64,000 nucleotides of DNA from Lysinibacillus sphaericus (GCF_002982115.1 NZ_CP019980.1:4038001-4102000), one strand, 5' to 3'; shown: positions 50,142 to 60,695, counted from the first letter of the stretch. Made by a program: numbers and translations. The notes: generated from the sequence alone by a model not told the origin.

Positions 50142-50513
50142 TTAGTGGTTCCTTACATGAGATACAATTCTCTCGACAAAGAGAAAAACGTACGGAATCA
50201 TTAGCCCTATGACCGTGCTAATTAAGTGAAAATAGTTTGGCAACGAAATGGCTATAGCAACTGCCGCTACACCTGATCCAAAACGAAGTGCTGTACCAAG
50301 TGAACCTATTTTCTTCCCTTCACTAATGGAACGATCAAACTTCTCCATACGGCGAACTAAAATCCAAAAATTATACGTACCAAAAAATGCACCGATTGCG
50401 ATGCCCGCAAAAACAGTTTGATAGGACGTAAAGCCCCAGCCTAATGCGCAAAGTGCGAGCAAAAAAAATAACGCTCTCTTCTGCACAGCAAAAATGTGAT
50501 GCAAATCTAGCAT
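50142..50513 (-). CDS. atpI: ATP synthase protein I
   Basis: The product has 123 residues with four membrane helices (ALFFLLALCALGWGFTSYQTVFAGIAIGAFFGTYNFWIL). It is the first gene of the atp operon and fits AtpI/UncI, an assembly factor for the c-ring. It is divergent in sequence between species, so position is the main evidence. Confidence 0.85.
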   Translation of the reverse strand: MLDLHHIFAVQKRALFFLLALCALGWGFTSYQTVFAGIAIGAFFGTYNFWILVRRMEKFDRSISEGKKIGSLGTALRFGSGVAAVAIAISLPNYFHLISTVIGLMIPYVFLFVERIVSHVRNH

Positions 50514-50821
50514 TGGTTTGTAGTCTCCTGAATCATTTTTTCGAGTAAAGAAAACGTTTGCTGACCACTTTGTGAAATCAGAAAAGAGCAGTGAAAAACA
50601 CTACTCACAGCGGAATAGTAATGGGGACGTCATTTGAAATTACAGGTGTAAATCCCTAATAATGCCTTACACCCCATACTTATTCGGTATAAAACCGAAA
50701 CGCACAAAACGTTGCAAATCGACAGTGATGGTTTGTACTGTCAATTTAGTAGAAACTTGATATAACAAGTGTTTCAACGTCTATCAACGAATAGAAACCC
50801 TTATCATTCTTACCCTTTGTA

Positions 50822-50850
50822 AGCATACAATAGGTGATATTTGAAGTCAA
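50822..50850 (-). promoter_or_regulatory. Sigma-A promoter of the atp operon
   Basis: On the minus strand TTGACT (50850-50845) and TATGCT (50827-50822) are separated by 17 bp, about 310 bp before atpI. The leader between shows no riboswitch or terminator that I recognise. Confidence 0.7.
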
Positions 50851-50953
50851 TTAGTAAAGGAGAAAAACTTCACAGCCACTATACTCTTGTCAAATTGTTG
50901 ACAAATTTGTGTATAAACTTTCATAGATTCCAAAAGTTTTTTCGGAATAATGC

Positions 50954-50996
50954 AAAAAAAAGCTAATTTACGACATAAATATGCTCGTAAATTAGC
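50954..50996 (-). terminator. Terminator after mnaA
   Basis: GCTAATTTACGA pairs with CGTAAATTAGC and T8 follows on the minus strand. It ends the epimerase transcript before the atp promoter. Confidence 0.92.
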
Positions 50997-51049
50997 GACG
51001 CATTTACCATTAGTTCTATTTACTCATTTTTCGAACTCAGAATGGTGTA

Positions 51050-52171
51050 TTACTTGCTTTTTTGTAAAAAATCTAAGAGTGCTTCCACAATACGCTGCGA
51101 AGCATGCCCATCTCCATAAGGATTAGAGGCTTTTGCCATAGCTTCGTATGCTTCTTTATCCTCTAGTAATTCTTTTGCTAGAGAATAAATCGTTTCCTCT
51201 TCTGTACCTGCTAGTTTCAAAGTTCCAGCAGCAATACCTTCTGGACGCTCTGTTGTATCACGTAGCACTAGAACTGGCTTGCCTAATGATGGTGCTTCCT
51301 CTTGTACACCGCCAGAATCCGTTAAAATCATATACGAATTAGCAGCGAAGTTATGGAAATCAAAAACTTCAAGCGGTTCAATTAAATGCACACGTTTATT
51401 ATCACCTAATATTTCGTTGGCAATTTCTCGAACAGCTGGATTCATATGCACCGGATAAACAACCTGAACATCCTCATGCTCCGCCAGCAGTCGAGTAATT
51501 GCTCGGAACATATGGCGCATTGGTTCGCCTAAATTTTCACGACGATGTGCTGTTAATAAGATCATGCGGTCATTTGCTATTTTCTCTAACACTGGATGTG
51601 TATAATGTTCACTCACCGTTGTAGCTAATGCATCAATAGCTGTATTGCCCGTTACATAAATCGTATTTGGATTTTTATTTTCGTCCAATAGGTTTTTCTT
51701 CGATACTTCAGTTGGCGCGAAGTGTAAATCGGCCATGACACCTGTCAACTGACGATTCATTTCCTCTGGATAAGGCGAATATTTATTCCATGTACGTAAA
51801 CCCGCTTCAACATGACCAATGGCAATTTGATTATAAAATGCTGCTAAACTTGCAATGAATGTTGTAGCCGTATCGCCATGCACTAAGACAATATCAGGTT
51901 GCGCTTCTTTCATAACTTTATCTAAGCCTTGTAAAGCATTTGTTGTCACATCAATCAGTGTTTGACGATCCTTCATAATATTTAAATCGTAGTCTGGCGT
52001 AATCTTAAATGTTTCTAATACTTGGTCAAGCATTTGGCGATGTTGTGCTGTTACAGTCACAATCGATTCCACTTGCTCGGGATGCTTTTGTAATTCCAAT
52101 ACAAGCGGGGCCATTTTAATCGCCTCTGGTCTTGTACCGAAAATCGTCATCACTTTCCATTTTTTCGTCAA
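51050..52171 (-). CDS. mnaA: UDP-N-acetylglucosamine 2-epimerase (non-hydrolysing)
   Basis: From TTG 52171 (GGTG nine nt upstream) the protein has 373 residues: KKWKVMTIFGTRPEAIKMAPLV, VTVTAQHRQMLDQVL, VHGDTATTFIASLAAFY, GHVEAGLRT, LLTAHRRENLG and LTDSGGVQEEAPSLGKPVLVLRDTTERPE. It interconverts UDP-GlcNAc and UDP-ManNAc. The product feeds TagA and WecC encoded next to the S-layer gene, so it supplies wall polymer sugar. The exact start is less sure; a GTG at 52183 is also in frame. Confidence 0.93.
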   Translation of the reverse strand: MTKKWKVMTIFGTRPEAIKMAPLVLELQKHPEQVESIVTVTAQHRQMLDQVLETFKITPDYDLNIMKDRQTLIDVTTNALQGLDKVMKEAQPDIVLVHGDTATTFIASLAAFYNQIAIGHVEAGLRTWNKYSPYPEEMNRQLTGVMADLHFAPTEVSKKNLLDENKNPNTIYVTGNTAIDALATTVSEHYTHPVLEKIANDRMILLTAHRRENLGEPMRHMFRAITRLLAEHEDVQVVYPVHMNPAVREIANEILGDNKRVHLIEPLEVFDFHNFAANSYMILTDSGGVQEEAPSLGKPVLVLRDTTERPEGIAAGTLKLAGTEEETIYSLAKELLEDKEAYEAMAKASNPYGDGHASQRIVEALLDFLQKSK

Positions 52172-52279
52172 AACGATTTGCACCGTCCTTTGGTTATATT
52201 GTACGTTTAAAAAGCATTGCCCCTTCTTCACCTTGAAGTGCCAAGTTCGGGGGATGAATTGCCCAAACATACTATGAAA

Positions 52280-52301
52280 CGTCCTTCAGTACTGAAGGAC
52301 G
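52280..52301. terminator. Perfect 22-bp palindrome between upp and mnaA
   Basis: CGTCCTTCAGT is followed directly by its reverse complement. There is only a weak T-run, so it is a poor terminator or an operator-like dyad in the 194-bp gap. Confidence 0.6.
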
Positions 52302-52365
52302 CTTTCAAGTGCTATAAAGTTGCTGTTTATAAAACGATATTACTTCGTAAGCAATACACGCAATA

Positions 52366-52995
52366 TTATTTTGTACCGAATAAACGGTCTCCAGCATCAC
52401 CTAAACCTGGAACAATGTAGCCATGGTCATTTAACTTTTCGTCAAGTGCTGCAATATAGATATCCACATCAGGATGTTCGTCTTGAATCACTTTTACACC
52501 TTCAGGCGCAGCAATTAAACACATAAATTTAATGCTTTTCGCACCGCGTTTTTTCAGTGAGTTGATAGCTTCCACTGCTGAACCACCCGTAGCAAGCATT
52601 GGGTCTACAATAATGAAGTCACGTTCTTCAACATCTGCAGGCAATTTTGCATAGTACTCAACAGGTTTTAATGTTTCTGGGTCACGATAAAGACCGATAT
52701 GACCAACTTTAGCAGCTGGAATAAGTTTTAATACACCGTCTACCATGCCGATTCCTGCGCGTAAAATCGGTACGATAGCAAGTTTTTTCCCAGAAAGAAC
52801 TTTTGTTTTTGCAATGGTTACAGGTGTTTCAATTTCAATTTCTTCTACAGGCATATCTCGCGTAATCTCGAATGCCATTAATGTTGCTACCTCATCAACT
52901 AGCTCACGAAATTCTTTAGTTCCTGTATTTTTATCACGAATATAAGTTAACTTGTGTTGGATTAGTGGATGATCAAATACGTATACTTTGCTCAA
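52366..52995 (-). CDS. upp: Uracil phosphoribosyltransferase
   Basis: The product has 209 residues from a TTG start (AGGAGAGAA upstream): [32 protein letters not shown], and the PRPP loop [14 protein letters not shown]. It salvages uracil to UMP. A sigma-A promoter lies upstream. Confidence 0.97.
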   Translation of the reverse strand: MSKVYVFDHPLIQHKLTYIRDKNTGTKEFRELVDEVATLMAFEITRDMPVEEIEIETPVTIAKTKVLSGKKLAIVPILRAGIGMVDGVLKLIPAAKVGHIGLYRDPETLKPVEYYAKLPADVEERDFIIVDPMLATGGSAVEAINSLKKRGAKSIKFMCLIAAPEGVKVIQDEHPDVDIYIAALDEKLNDHGYIVPGLGDAGDRLFGTK

Positions 52996-53038
52996 AGGGG
53001 TTCTCTCCTAACCGTTCGGATTGATTTTTATCTCAACT

Positions 53039-53067
53039 AGTATAACAGAAAATATCAACTGTCTCAA
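53039..53067 (-). promoter_or_regulatory. Sigma-A promoter of upp
   Basis: On the minus strand TTGAGA (53067-53062) and TATACT (53044-53039) are separated by 17 bp, about 45 bp before the upp start. Confidence 0.75.
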
Positions 53068-53121
53068 AATTAAATTCGAGATATGCCCTTTTCTAGAGTG
53101 TTTGCTACATATACAAGCTAA

Positions 53122-55275
53122 TTATACATCAAGTATAGTATCAAGTTGTGCAATTGACATTGGTTTATAATAGAAGTAACCTTGTCCGACTGTACAACCT
53201 AGCGCTCGTAAAATCTCAACCTGTTCCTCATTTTCTATTCCTTCCGCAACAGATGTCATGCCTAAATTTAAAGCTAGCTGAATAATGGAACGTACAATGG
53301 CTAATGTTGCCGCATCTTTTATGTCATTAATAAAACTGCGATCAATCTTTAACTCTGTGAACGGTAATCGTTGCAAATAGCTCAGCGAGGAAAAGCCTGT
53401 CCCGAAATCATCCACCGATGTTTGAAAGCCATAGCTTTTTAATTCTTTGATAATGGTGAATGCAGTTTGGAAATCGACTAAACCGATATTTTCAGTTACC
53501 TCTAAAATAATATTGCTTGGATCAATTTTATATTTTTCAACGAGCTGGCGGATATCCCTTACAAAATGAAGATAGTAAAAATGATCTGGCGAAATATTGA
53601 CTGCAACTTTCACCAGCTTCTTGCCTAATTGTTGCCGCTCTGCTAGCCATGCAAGTACTATCTCTAACACTTGACTATCAATCTCACGAACCTTACCTGC
53701 ATTTTCTGCAACTGGTATAAACATAGCCGGCGATACAAAGCCGAGAATAGGTGAATGCCAACGAGCTAAAGCTTCAATACTTTGAATTTCACCCGTTCGT
53801 AAATCTACTTTCGGTTGTAGATTTACAGAAATTTCTTTATTTTTAAGTGCTTGTGATAAATGATTTAGAACAGTCATTTGTTGCTCTAGTAAATCGTTGC
53901 GTTCTTTTGTGAATATTTCCATATGTGTGCCTGGTTTGTTAGCTGCATAAGATAGTGCATTATCAGCAAATCGGATGGCATCAGCAATTTTTATTGCTTT
54001 ATCAAAATAAGAAATTCCAGTTTTTAACGTAATATAAATGTGCTTACCATTTACTATAAAGGGCTGGCGTGTTAATTCTTTGATGCGTTGTTCATAGTCA
54101 CTGAATTCTTCTTTATGTGTAACTTGAGAAATAATAAGACTCGAACTTGTAAATCGAGCAATATATTCATTAATTTCGGTTTTATGTTCTTGGAGGCGTC
54201 GAGCAACTTGCCTTAATAACTCGTCGCCCGCTTCTCGACCGTATAATTCAACGACTTGATGGAATTCACTAGGTTGTATTATTTTGATAAAGCCAATATG
54301 CCCACGCTGTTCTTCCTGTTCAATCTTATTTAAAAAACTATGTCGATTCGGCAAACCCGTTGTAATATCCTTATATGCTAAATCCCATATCCTTCTTTGT
54401 GTTTTTGCATACGTAAACGCTAATGCAACAAGTGCACCTATTTTTTCAAACAACTTATTAAACAATGTACTTTCGCTTGAATATTGCGAAAATATCATAA
54501 ACAAGCCAATCGCTTGTTGCTTCTGATTACGAATAGGGACAAACCATCCAATTTGTTTATTTGTTGTATTGGCAAAACTTTTAAACTCTATTGGAATAGC
54601 AATATCTTCTAGGTTATTTGTAATTATCGTCGATCCCTGTTGCATCACCTGTCTATAAAAGTCGTTCATCTCACAAAATTGTGGTACATGGTCACGCATC
54701 CTATTAGAAGTAAACACTTGAAGTTGATTGGATTCTGTTTTAATAAGTATTGTACTAAAGACAAATGGAATAAAAAATTCATCTATGCCGCTACAAATAG
54801 TGTCCATTTTTTTGTAAAATGGCTCGTCTTTTTCTATCGCTTCGTAGATGGCTCTTTCTAATTTCATTATAAAATCTTCTGTATGATAATACGTTATATC
54901 CTTTACAAGTACTAACACAAATAAAGTTTCATTATTATGACTTTGAAAAGGAAGGGTCTGCATCTCGGCCCAAAATGGCGGCTTTTCAAAGCGATGGTGA
55001 TGCAACTTTGCTGTCACCATTGCTCCACTATGTATTTTCTCTTTTATCATTTCAACTGTTGTCGTTTGTAACTGATTTGAAAGCATCTCAAAATAATCTT
55101 TTTTGAGGATCTCTGTATGACTTGCATTTATTAGCATGCAAAAAGATTCATTGCATTCTAGTATACAATTTGTTTTAGCATCTAAAATAACGTAGCTTTC
55201 TTTTGATTGTTCACCTAAGTTACGAATTGTCGTTAATAATATACTATTGTGTATATCCATAGATTTAGTAACCAT
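53122..55275 (-). CDS. PAS/GAF-GGDEF(degenerate)-EAL protein, probable c-di-GMP phosphodiesterase
   Basis: From ATG 55275 (GGGAGGGG upstream) the protein has 717 residues. A PAS-like domain (about 15-130), a GAF-like domain (about 145-300), a GGDEF domain (about 310-460) and an EAL domain (about 470-715) can be seen. In the GGDEF domain the signature site reads RFTSSSLII, so diguanylate cyclase activity is probably lost. The EAL domain keeps EALARW, NISPDHF, LEVTEN, DDFGTGFSSL, KIDRSFI, AEGIEN and GQGYFY, all needed for hydrolysis of c-di-GMP. It may use the GGDEF domain as a GTP sensor. There is no membrane segment. Confidence 0.9.
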   Translation of the reverse strand: MVTKSMDIHNSILLTTIRNLGEQSKESYVILDAKTNCILECNESFCMLINASHTEILKKDYFEMLSNQLQTTTVEMIKEKIHSGAMVTAKLHHHRFEKPPFWAEMQTLPFQSHNNETLFVLVLVKDITYYHTEDFIMKLERAIYEAIEKDEPFYKKMDTICSGIDEFFIPFVFSTILIKTESNQLQVFTSNRMRDHVPQFCEMNDFYRQVMQQGSTIITNNLEDIAIPIEFKSFANTTNKQIGWFVPIRNQKQQAIGLFMIFSQYSSESTLFNKLFEKIGALVALAFTYAKTQRRIWDLAYKDITTGLPNRHSFLNKIEQEEQRGHIGFIKIIQPSEFHQVVELYGREAGDELLRQVARRLQEHKTEINEYIARFTSSSLIISQVTHKEEFSDYEQRIKELTRQPFIVNGKHIYITLKTGISYFDKAIKIADAIRFADNALSYAANKPGTHMEIFTKERNDLLEQQMTVLNHLSQALKNKEISVNLQPKVDLRTGEIQSIEALARWHSPILGFVSPAMFIPVAENAGKVREIDSQVLEIVLAWLAERQQLGKKLVKVAVNISPDHFYYLHFVRDIRQLVEKYKIDPSNIILEVTENIGLVDFQTAFTIIKELKSYGFQTSVDDFGTGFSSLSYLQRLPFTELKIDRSFINDIKDAATLAIVRSIIQLALNLGMTSVAEGIENEEQVEILRALGCTVGQGYFYYKPMSIAQLDTILDV

Positions 55276-55501
55276 CCAACCCCTCCCGTCTCTATCCACC
55301 AACTATAACTTCATTATATATTGTACATAAAAATTCAATAAATTGTCACTTTTATAAAAAAATATTATCCTTTTCAGGACATTAGTTGTCCTTAGTGAAT
55401 ACAATATACCCTTTTATTATATATTTATGTAAAAAAAACCAAAAATAAGATGATTTTTATTTTTGGGGTAGCAAAATAGTGATTATTGCAGATATATAAA
55501 C

Positions 55502-55549
55502 AAAAAGGCCATGGCTAAAGTGAACTTTACACTTTAGTCACAGCCTTTT
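55502..55549 (-). terminator. Terminator of glyA
   Basis: AAAAGGC..TG.CTAAAGT pairs with ACTTTAG.CA..GCCTTTT behind glyA. The 258-bp gap to the EAL gene otherwise shows nothing clear. Confidence 0.85.
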
Positions 55550-55560
55550 CGCAATAATGA

Positions 55561-56802
55561 TTATGCGTATAATGGATGTTTGTCAGTTAAAGCTTTTACG
55601 CGCTCTTTTGCTTCAGCTTTCACCGCTTCATCTTCAGGGTTTTTAAGTACAGCTGCAATAATAGCGCCGACTTCTTTCATATCTTCTTCTTTAAAGCCAC
55701 GAGATGTTACAGCAGGTGTACCAATACGGATACCAGAAGTAACAAATGGAGATTCTGTATCGTAAGGGATTGTGTTTTTGTTTGTTGTAATACCTACTTC
55801 ATCTAGTGCATGCTCTGCTACTTTACCAGTTAAGCCAAGAGATTTTACGTTTAATAGTAATAAGTGATTATCTGTGCCACCCGAAACGATTTCTACACCT
55901 TCAGCGATTAGCACGTCTGCTAAAGCGCGTGCATTTGCTTTAATTTGTTTGGCATATTCTTTGAACTCAGGTTGTAAAGCTTCGCCAAATGCTACTGCTT
56001 TTGCAGCGATTACGTGCATAAGTGGTCCGCCTTGGATACCTGGGAATACAGATTTATTTAATTTTTGCTCCCATTCTTTAGATGCAAGAATTAAACCACC
56101 ACGTGGGCCGCGTAATGTTTTATGTGTAGTCGATGTAACAAAATCAGCGTAAGGAATTGGTGATTGGTGCTCTCCAGCAGCTACAAGACCTGCGATGTGT
56201 GCCATATCAACCATAAAGTAAGCTCCTACTTCATCGGCAATTTCACGGAATTTAGCGAAATCAATTTCGCGTGGATATGCAGATGCACCCGCTACAATTA
56301 GTTTTGGTTTATGTGCTAATGCTTTTTGACGAACATCTTCGTAGTCAATTACATGTGTATCTTCTGTTACACCGTATTCAACGAAATTGTAAAGCACGCC
56401 TGAGAAGTTTACAGGAGATCCATGTGTTAAGTGACCGCCATGAGATAGGTTCATCCCTAGCACTGTATCGCCTGGTTCTAAAATTGTATGGTATACAGCC
56501 ATATTCGCTTGTGCACCAGAGTGTGGTTGTACGTTAGCATATTCTGCACCGAAGATTTCTTTCACACGGTCACGTGCAATATCTTCAACTACGTCTACGT
56601 GCTCACAGCCACCATAGTAACGTTTTCCCGGATAACCTTCAGCATATTTGTTAGTAAGAACTGAACCTTGTGCTTCCATTACTGCTTCAGATACAAAGTT
56701 TTCAGATGCAATTAACTCGATATTCGCTTGTTGACGTTTTTTCTCTGCTAAAATCCCATCTAATACTGCTTTGTCTTGTACTGCTAATTTTTCGTATGCC
56801 AT
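55561..56802 (-). CDS. glyA: Serine hydroxymethyltransferase
   Basis: The product has 413 residues: [38 protein letters not shown], then [18 protein letters not shown] with the PLP-binding lysine. It converts serine and tetrahydrofolate to glycine and methylene-tetrahydrofolate. The gene order ywlG-glyA-upp is the conserved one. Confidence 0.98.
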   Translation of the reverse strand: MAYEKLAVQDKAVLDGILAEKKRQQANIELIASENFVSEAVMEAQGSVLTNKYAEGYPGKRYYGGCEHVDVVEDIARDRVKEIFGAEYANVQPHSGAQANMAVYHTILEPGDTVLGMNLSHGGHLTHGSPVNFSGVLYNFVEYGVTEDTHVIDYEDVRQKALAHKPKLIVAGASAYPREIDFAKFREIADEVGAYFMVDMAHIAGLVAAGEHQSPIPYADFVTSTTHKTLRGPRGGLILASKEWEQKLNKSVFPGIQGGPLMHVIAAKAVAFGEALQPEFKEYAKQIKANARALADVLIAEGVEIVSGGTDNHLLLLNVKSLGLTGKVAEHALDEVGITTNKNTIPYDTESPFVTSGIRIGTPAVTSRGFKEEDMKEVGAIIAAVLKNPEDEAVKAEAKERVKALTDKHPLYA

Positions 56803-56864
56803 GTTTGAAAAAGCCTCCTAAGTATTATCGTTATTTACCTGTACCTCTGACAACAGAAGTAGTG

Positions 56865-57407
56865 TTATTTATATACAGCACGTTCGCCACCAATTAGCTT
56901 TGGACGTGTTGTTGCTACTGTGACAATTGCTTCCCCTACTGTTCGTACGGATGTACGAACTGGAACAGCTACTTCCTTTAAATGCATACCAATTAGCGTT
57001 TGTCCTATGTCAATACCTGCATGTGCACGTATCGCCTCTACAACAACTGGGTTTTCCAATTTTGTATACGCATAAGCTGACATTGACCCGCCTGCAGTAC
57101 GAACAGGTATGACTGCTACTGGTTCATAGCCAAACTGTTCTGCAACTGAAGCTTCCATCGTAATTGCACGATTGATATGCTCACAGCCTTGGAATGCTAG
57201 ATATAGCTGATGTTTCTTTGCAAATGCTTGCAACGGCTCAAAAATCGCTTGTGCTGTTTCCAACGCACCCGCTGTGCCAATTTTCTGACCAATCACTTCA
57301 GACGTAGAGCAGCCTACGACAAAAATAGTCTTTGGTCGCAACACTACTTGCTCTTCGAAATCACTGAGTAACTGAGTCAATTGCGTTTGTATTTGTTGCA
57401 CAACCAT
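56865..57407 (-). CDS. ywlG: YwlG/TIGR01440 family protein
   Basis: The product has 180 residues with the family features VVGCSTSEVIGQKIGTAG, FQGCEHINRAITME and VRTAGGSMSAYAYTKLENPVVVE. Its function is not established. It lies between rpiB and glyA, as in Bacillus. Confidence 0.9.
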   Translation of the reverse strand: MVVQQIQTQLTQLLSDFEEQVVLRPKTIFVVGCSTSEVIGQKIGTAGALETAQAIFEPLQAFAKKHQLYLAFQGCEHINRAITMEASVAEQFGYEPVAVIPVRTAGGSMSAYAYTKLENPVVVEAIRAHAGIDIGQTLIGMHLKEVAVPVRTSVRTVGEAIVTVATTRPKLIGGERAVYK

Positions 57408-57533
57408 TAAGCTCAGCCCCTTTTATTGATGTCTTTTCCTTACGCTAAGCCGTACAATGGCATAGGGCAAAGTGACAGCATATGCTGCCACTGCCTATTC
57501 GCTATTGTGACCACGACTGAAAAAGCGTATTGT

Positions 57534-57971
57534 TTATTGTTCTAATTCAGCGATTTTTTCTACGCGGCGTGTATGGCGACCGCCTTCAAAATCTGTTTCA
57601 AGCCATGTTTTAGCGATTTCACGTGCAAGTCCAGGACCAATGACGCGCTCACCCATTGCTAAAATATTTGAATCATTATGGCAACGAGTTGCCTTTGCAC
57701 TAAATACATCGTGTACTAAAGCACAACGAATACCTTTTACTTTGTTCGCAGCGATGGACATGCCAATCCCTGTTCCACAAATTAAAATGCCTTTATCAAA
57801 TTCCCCGCTAGCAACACCTTCAGAAACTGGCTTTGCATAATCAGGATAGTCTACTGAATCCGCAGATTGTGGACCAAAATCTTCGTAGCTAATATTTAGC
57901 TCATCTAACAGTTGCATAATCTCACGACGTAAATTATTGCCTCCGTGATCAGAAGAAATTGCTATTCTCAC
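57534..57971 (-). CDS. rpiB: Ribose-5-phosphate isomerase B
   Basis: The product has 145 residues from a GTG start (GAGGG six nt upstream): RIAISSDHGGNNLRREI, VDYPDYAKPV, and ILICGTGIGMSIAANKVKGIRCA with the catalytic Cys of RpiB. It interconverts ribose-5-phosphate and ribulose-5-phosphate. An allose-6-phosphate isomerase role is possible within the family. Confidence 0.95.
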   Translation of the reverse strand: MRIAISSDHGGNNLRREIMQLLDELNISYEDFGPQSADSVDYPDYAKPVSEGVASGEFDKGILICGTGIGMSIAANKVKGIRCALVHDVFSAKATRCHNDSNILAMGERVIGPGLAREIAKTWLETDFEGGRHTRRVEKIAELEQ

Positions 57972-58328
57972 TGGGTTCCCTCATTTCGAAATATAGTCAA
58001 CATTAGTTTACCACTTCTCTCCCTAGAATAACATGATTTTTGTTGCATTTTTATGCTGATTTCTCCTAAAAGACGAACGTTTCTTGTAAGTTGATTAAAA
58101 AACGTTCATTTTTAGGTCTTTTTTTTGTGGATAATGTGAATATCCTGTTAATAAATTCGGATAATGGTCTTTTGTTCTAATATTCCCTCTTCTGAAGTTT
58201 GTCTGTTTTTTCTATTACGGTGGACAAACTATTTTGATATCTTTTCCAAAAGACCCCATTATCGTCCATGCCAGATAAAATAAAAAAACTGTGGGCATGC
58301 TTTTTAAGCTTGTCCACAGTCTAATTTT
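57972..58328. other. Gap between rpiB and the chemotaxis receptor
   Basis: This 357-bp stretch is AT-rich and has no gene that I can support. It contains a terminator at 58282-58320 and presumably the rpiB promoter near its left end. I see no repeat or RNA gene. Confidence 0.6.
58282..58320 (-). terminator. Terminator of the chemotaxis receptor gene
   Basis: ACTGTGG.CA pairs with TG.CCACAGT, followed by T7 on the minus strand. Confidence 0.9.
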
Positions 58329-59612
58329 CTATGCTTGTCTATCAAATTGTTGAATCATTTTATGAAGCGCTTCAGATTGCTTTTTTAAATCTTGCGCAAG
58401 TTGTTCAACCTGCTCGATTGCATAAGCTTGTTCTTCTGTTGCACTGCTAACTTCCTGAGCACCTGCTGATGTTTCTTGTGCAATTGCTGCTACTTCTTGT
58501 GATTGTCGAGCAGTTGTTTCGATATTGTGCATTTGTTTTTCTATTAATGAAGAAATCTCGACAATTGCGTTTGCCATTTCATGCACACTAGAGGACATTC
58601 CTTCAACAGCTGTCGTTGTCTCTGATACGCGTGCTGCTTCTTTTGTTGCAAATGCTACCTGTTGATTCATTTGCTTCACGACAATCTCAACATTTTGTTG
58701 CATGGATTGGATTAGAGAAGTAATGCCTTGTACTGCTTTTGCACTTTCATCCGCTAAGCCACGAACTTCTTCTGCTACAACCGCAAAGCCTTTTCCATGT
58801 TCTCCTGCACGAGCAGCTTCAATGGAGGCATTTAACGCTAGTAAATTAGTTTGTGCAGCAATATCCCCTACTAAACTAATAATCCGTTCAACTTGTCCCG
58901 CATTGTCTTCCAATGTACGAATACTTTCTAACGCTTCGTTGTTGCCTGCTGCAATTTGTTGAATGCTGTTGACTAACGTTTCAATCGCTTTTGTTGTATT
59001 AGTTAAATTATGTAAAATCTCTTTCGATTGTGTTGCAGACTGTTCAGCTCTCGTATTGACTTCAGTTGCTAATGCTCGCACATCTTCAATTGCTTCTGCG
59101 GTATCTTGTACTGCTGTAGCTGACGCTTCGGCGCCTTCGGAAATATGTCTCACTGTCACCGCAATACCGTCTGCTTTCTTTGTAGCAACAGCGGTTTCAT
59201 CGGAAAGCTTAATAATAGATTGATTTGTTTGTTGGAAGTTTTGATCGATGCTTTCTACCATATGTCGTAAATTTAACACCATTTGTTGGAATGCTATAGC
59301 GACTGAACGAATCTCATCATTTGTTTTCGGCATCACTACATCCTGTCCAATTTTACCTTCTGCAACACGTGTAGCAGAATATTCAAGCTGCTGTAATGGC
59401 TTGATTAAAATAACACTGAAAATTGCAGCTAAAATACCTGACCAAGTAATCCCTAATAAATAAGTAATCACTTCAAATAGCTTACGATTGGTTTCCGGGA
59501 AAACAGTAGGTTGTATAAATTCAATGAAGATAAAGCTTATACTATATGTGATTAGTGCAAGTATACTTACAAATAATACTAGTTTAAGTCGTAAGCCAAA
59601 CTGTTTTTTCAT
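58329..59612 (-). CDS. Methyl-accepting chemotaxis protein
   Basis: From ATG 59612 (GAGGGG upstream) the protein has 427 residues: two membrane helices (about 10-30 and 45-70) with only a very short outer loop, a HAMP domain ([20 protein letters not shown]) and a cytoplasmic signalling domain with the hairpin tip [44 protein letters not shown]. With almost no external domain it probably senses membrane state or internal signals. It begins 8 nt behind ywlE, so the two are cotranscribed, an order not found in B. subtilis. Confidence 0.93.
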   Translation of the reverse strand: MKKQFGLRLKLVLFVSILALITYSISFIFIEFIQPTVFPETNRKLFEVITYLLGITWSGILAAIFSVILIKPLQQLEYSATRVAEGKIGQDVVMPKTNDEIRSVAIAFQQMVLNLRHMVESIDQNFQQTNQSIIKLSDETAVATKKADGIAVTVRHISEGAEASATAVQDTAEAIEDVRALATEVNTRAEQSATQSKEILHNLTNTTKAIETLVNSIQQIAAGNNEALESIRTLEDNAGQVERIISLVGDIAAQTNLLALNASIEAARAGEHGKGFAVVAEEVRGLADESAKAVQGITSLIQSMQQNVEIVVKQMNQQVAFATKEAARVSETTTAVEGMSSSVHEMANAIVEISSLIEKQMHNIETTARQSQEVAAIAQETSAGAQEVSSATEEQAYAIEQVEQLAQDLKKQSEALHKMIQQFDRQA

Positions 59613-59620
59613 AGTGCCCC

Positions 59621-60061
59621 TCAATTCTTCTCAAGTATTTTTACTAATCGTTCAACTAGTTCCTGTAATTCTGCAAAGGTTTCCTCATAAATTGCTTTAC
59701 TTCCACCGTAAGGATCTACAACATTTTCATAGCTTCCTTCACTCGTATATTCCTTCAATGTAAAAACTTTTTCTTCCGTATGTGGATAGTTAGCAATGAT
59801 GGTATCTTTATGTGCTGTGGTCATCGTTAAAACGAGATCGGCCCACTCCACTTCTGCTATGGATAGTTGTGTAGCTAAATGCTTATGAGCTATATTCGCC
59901 TCATGTAAAACTTGCTGTGCATGTGCAGACATTTCGGCGTTCGGCATTGCATAAATTCCAGCTGAACGAACATTAACATCGGCGAGTTGTTTCTGTTTTA
60001 AAATGGCCTCTGCCATCGGACTGCGACAAGTATTCCCAGTACATACAAATAATATATTCAC
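59621..60061 (-). CDS. ywlE: Protein-arginine phosphatase YwlE
   Basis: With GTG 60061 as start (AAGGAAGG upstream) the protein has 146 residues: [19 protein letters not shown] is the phosphatase loop, in which the Thr (CTGNTCRS) is typical of arginine phosphatases, and VVDPYGGS carries the catalytic Asp. It removes the phospho-arginine marks made by McsB. Position between mntP and rpiB is conserved. Confidence 0.94.
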   Translation of the reverse strand: MNILFVCTGNTCRSPMAEAILKQKQLADVNVRSAGIYAMPNAEMSAHAQQVLHEANIAHKHLATQLSIAEVEWADLVLTMTTAHKDTIIANYPHTEEKVFTLKEYTSEGSYENVVDPYGGSKAIYEETFAELQELVERLVKILEKN

Positions 60062-60079
60062 ACTTATCACCTTCCTTAT

Positions 60080-60577
60080 TTATTTTTTAATTGCAAGGAT
60101 ACTCATAATGATAAAAATAATGCCTGCAATTATTTGAATTTTATTTCCAAAAAAAACCTGACTTCTGCGTGCTAAAACTAAAGACCCATAAGAACAAATA
60201 AAAGCACTCAATCCAGCACTAATTATAAAAATTGTTTTTTCTAAGTTAAGCATACCAAAAGAAACACTCACTGAAAAGGTATCTAGGCTAGCAGTCACAG
60301 CTAATAAAACGGGTGAAATGGTTATTTTCTCATTTTTGTGAGAAGACAACAGTAAATGGAGGCCAATACTAAATAATAAAATACTTGAAATCCATTGTCC
60401 CCATTCTAACAAAAAACGCACTAAGTAGCTTCCTAATTCAAAGCCGAGCAGTGGAAAAAGCATATGTAACGTGGCTGTCCACACTGCCAAAAACAAGCGA
60501 TATCTAACATTTGGAATTAATACAAATAACCCGATGACATCTACAGACGTTAAAATACCTGCAAGAATCCCCTGCAA
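60080..60577 (-). CDS. mntP: MntP-like manganese efflux protein (YwlD)
   Basis: The product has 165 residues from a TTG start (AAGGAG seven nt upstream) and six membrane helices. The second half keeps the family stretch TASLDTFSVSVSFG, while the first reads TSVDVIGLFV instead of the usual DAFAVS motif, so the first repeat has diverged. Position between ywlE and ywlC is that of mntP. It probably exports Mn2+, but the diverged motif lowers certainty. Confidence 0.8.
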   Translation of the reverse strand: MQGILAGILTSVDVIGLFVLIPNVRYRLFLAVWTATLHMLFPLLGFELGSYLVRFLLEWGQWISSILLFSIGLHLLLSSHKNEKITISPVLLAVTASLDTFSVSVSFGMLNLEKTIFIISAGLSAFICSYGSLVLARRSQVFFGNKIQIIAGIIFIIMSILAIKK

Positions 60578-60651
60578 GAATGCACTCCTTCGCTTTATAA
60601 TATTTTATCATTTTATGCTCGAAAATACAGTATTATCAATAATGTCCATAT

Positions 60652-60690
60652 CAAAAAAAGCATCAAGAACGAACTTCCTTGATGCTTTCA
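60652..60690 (-). terminator. Terminator between ywlC and mntP
   Basis: AAAGCATCAAGG pairs with CTTGATGCTTT, followed by T-run on the minus strand. The array at 60696-60800 lies between it and the ywlC stop, so it would be part of the ywlC 3' untranslated region. Confidence 0.85.
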
Positions 60691-60695
60691 TATTA

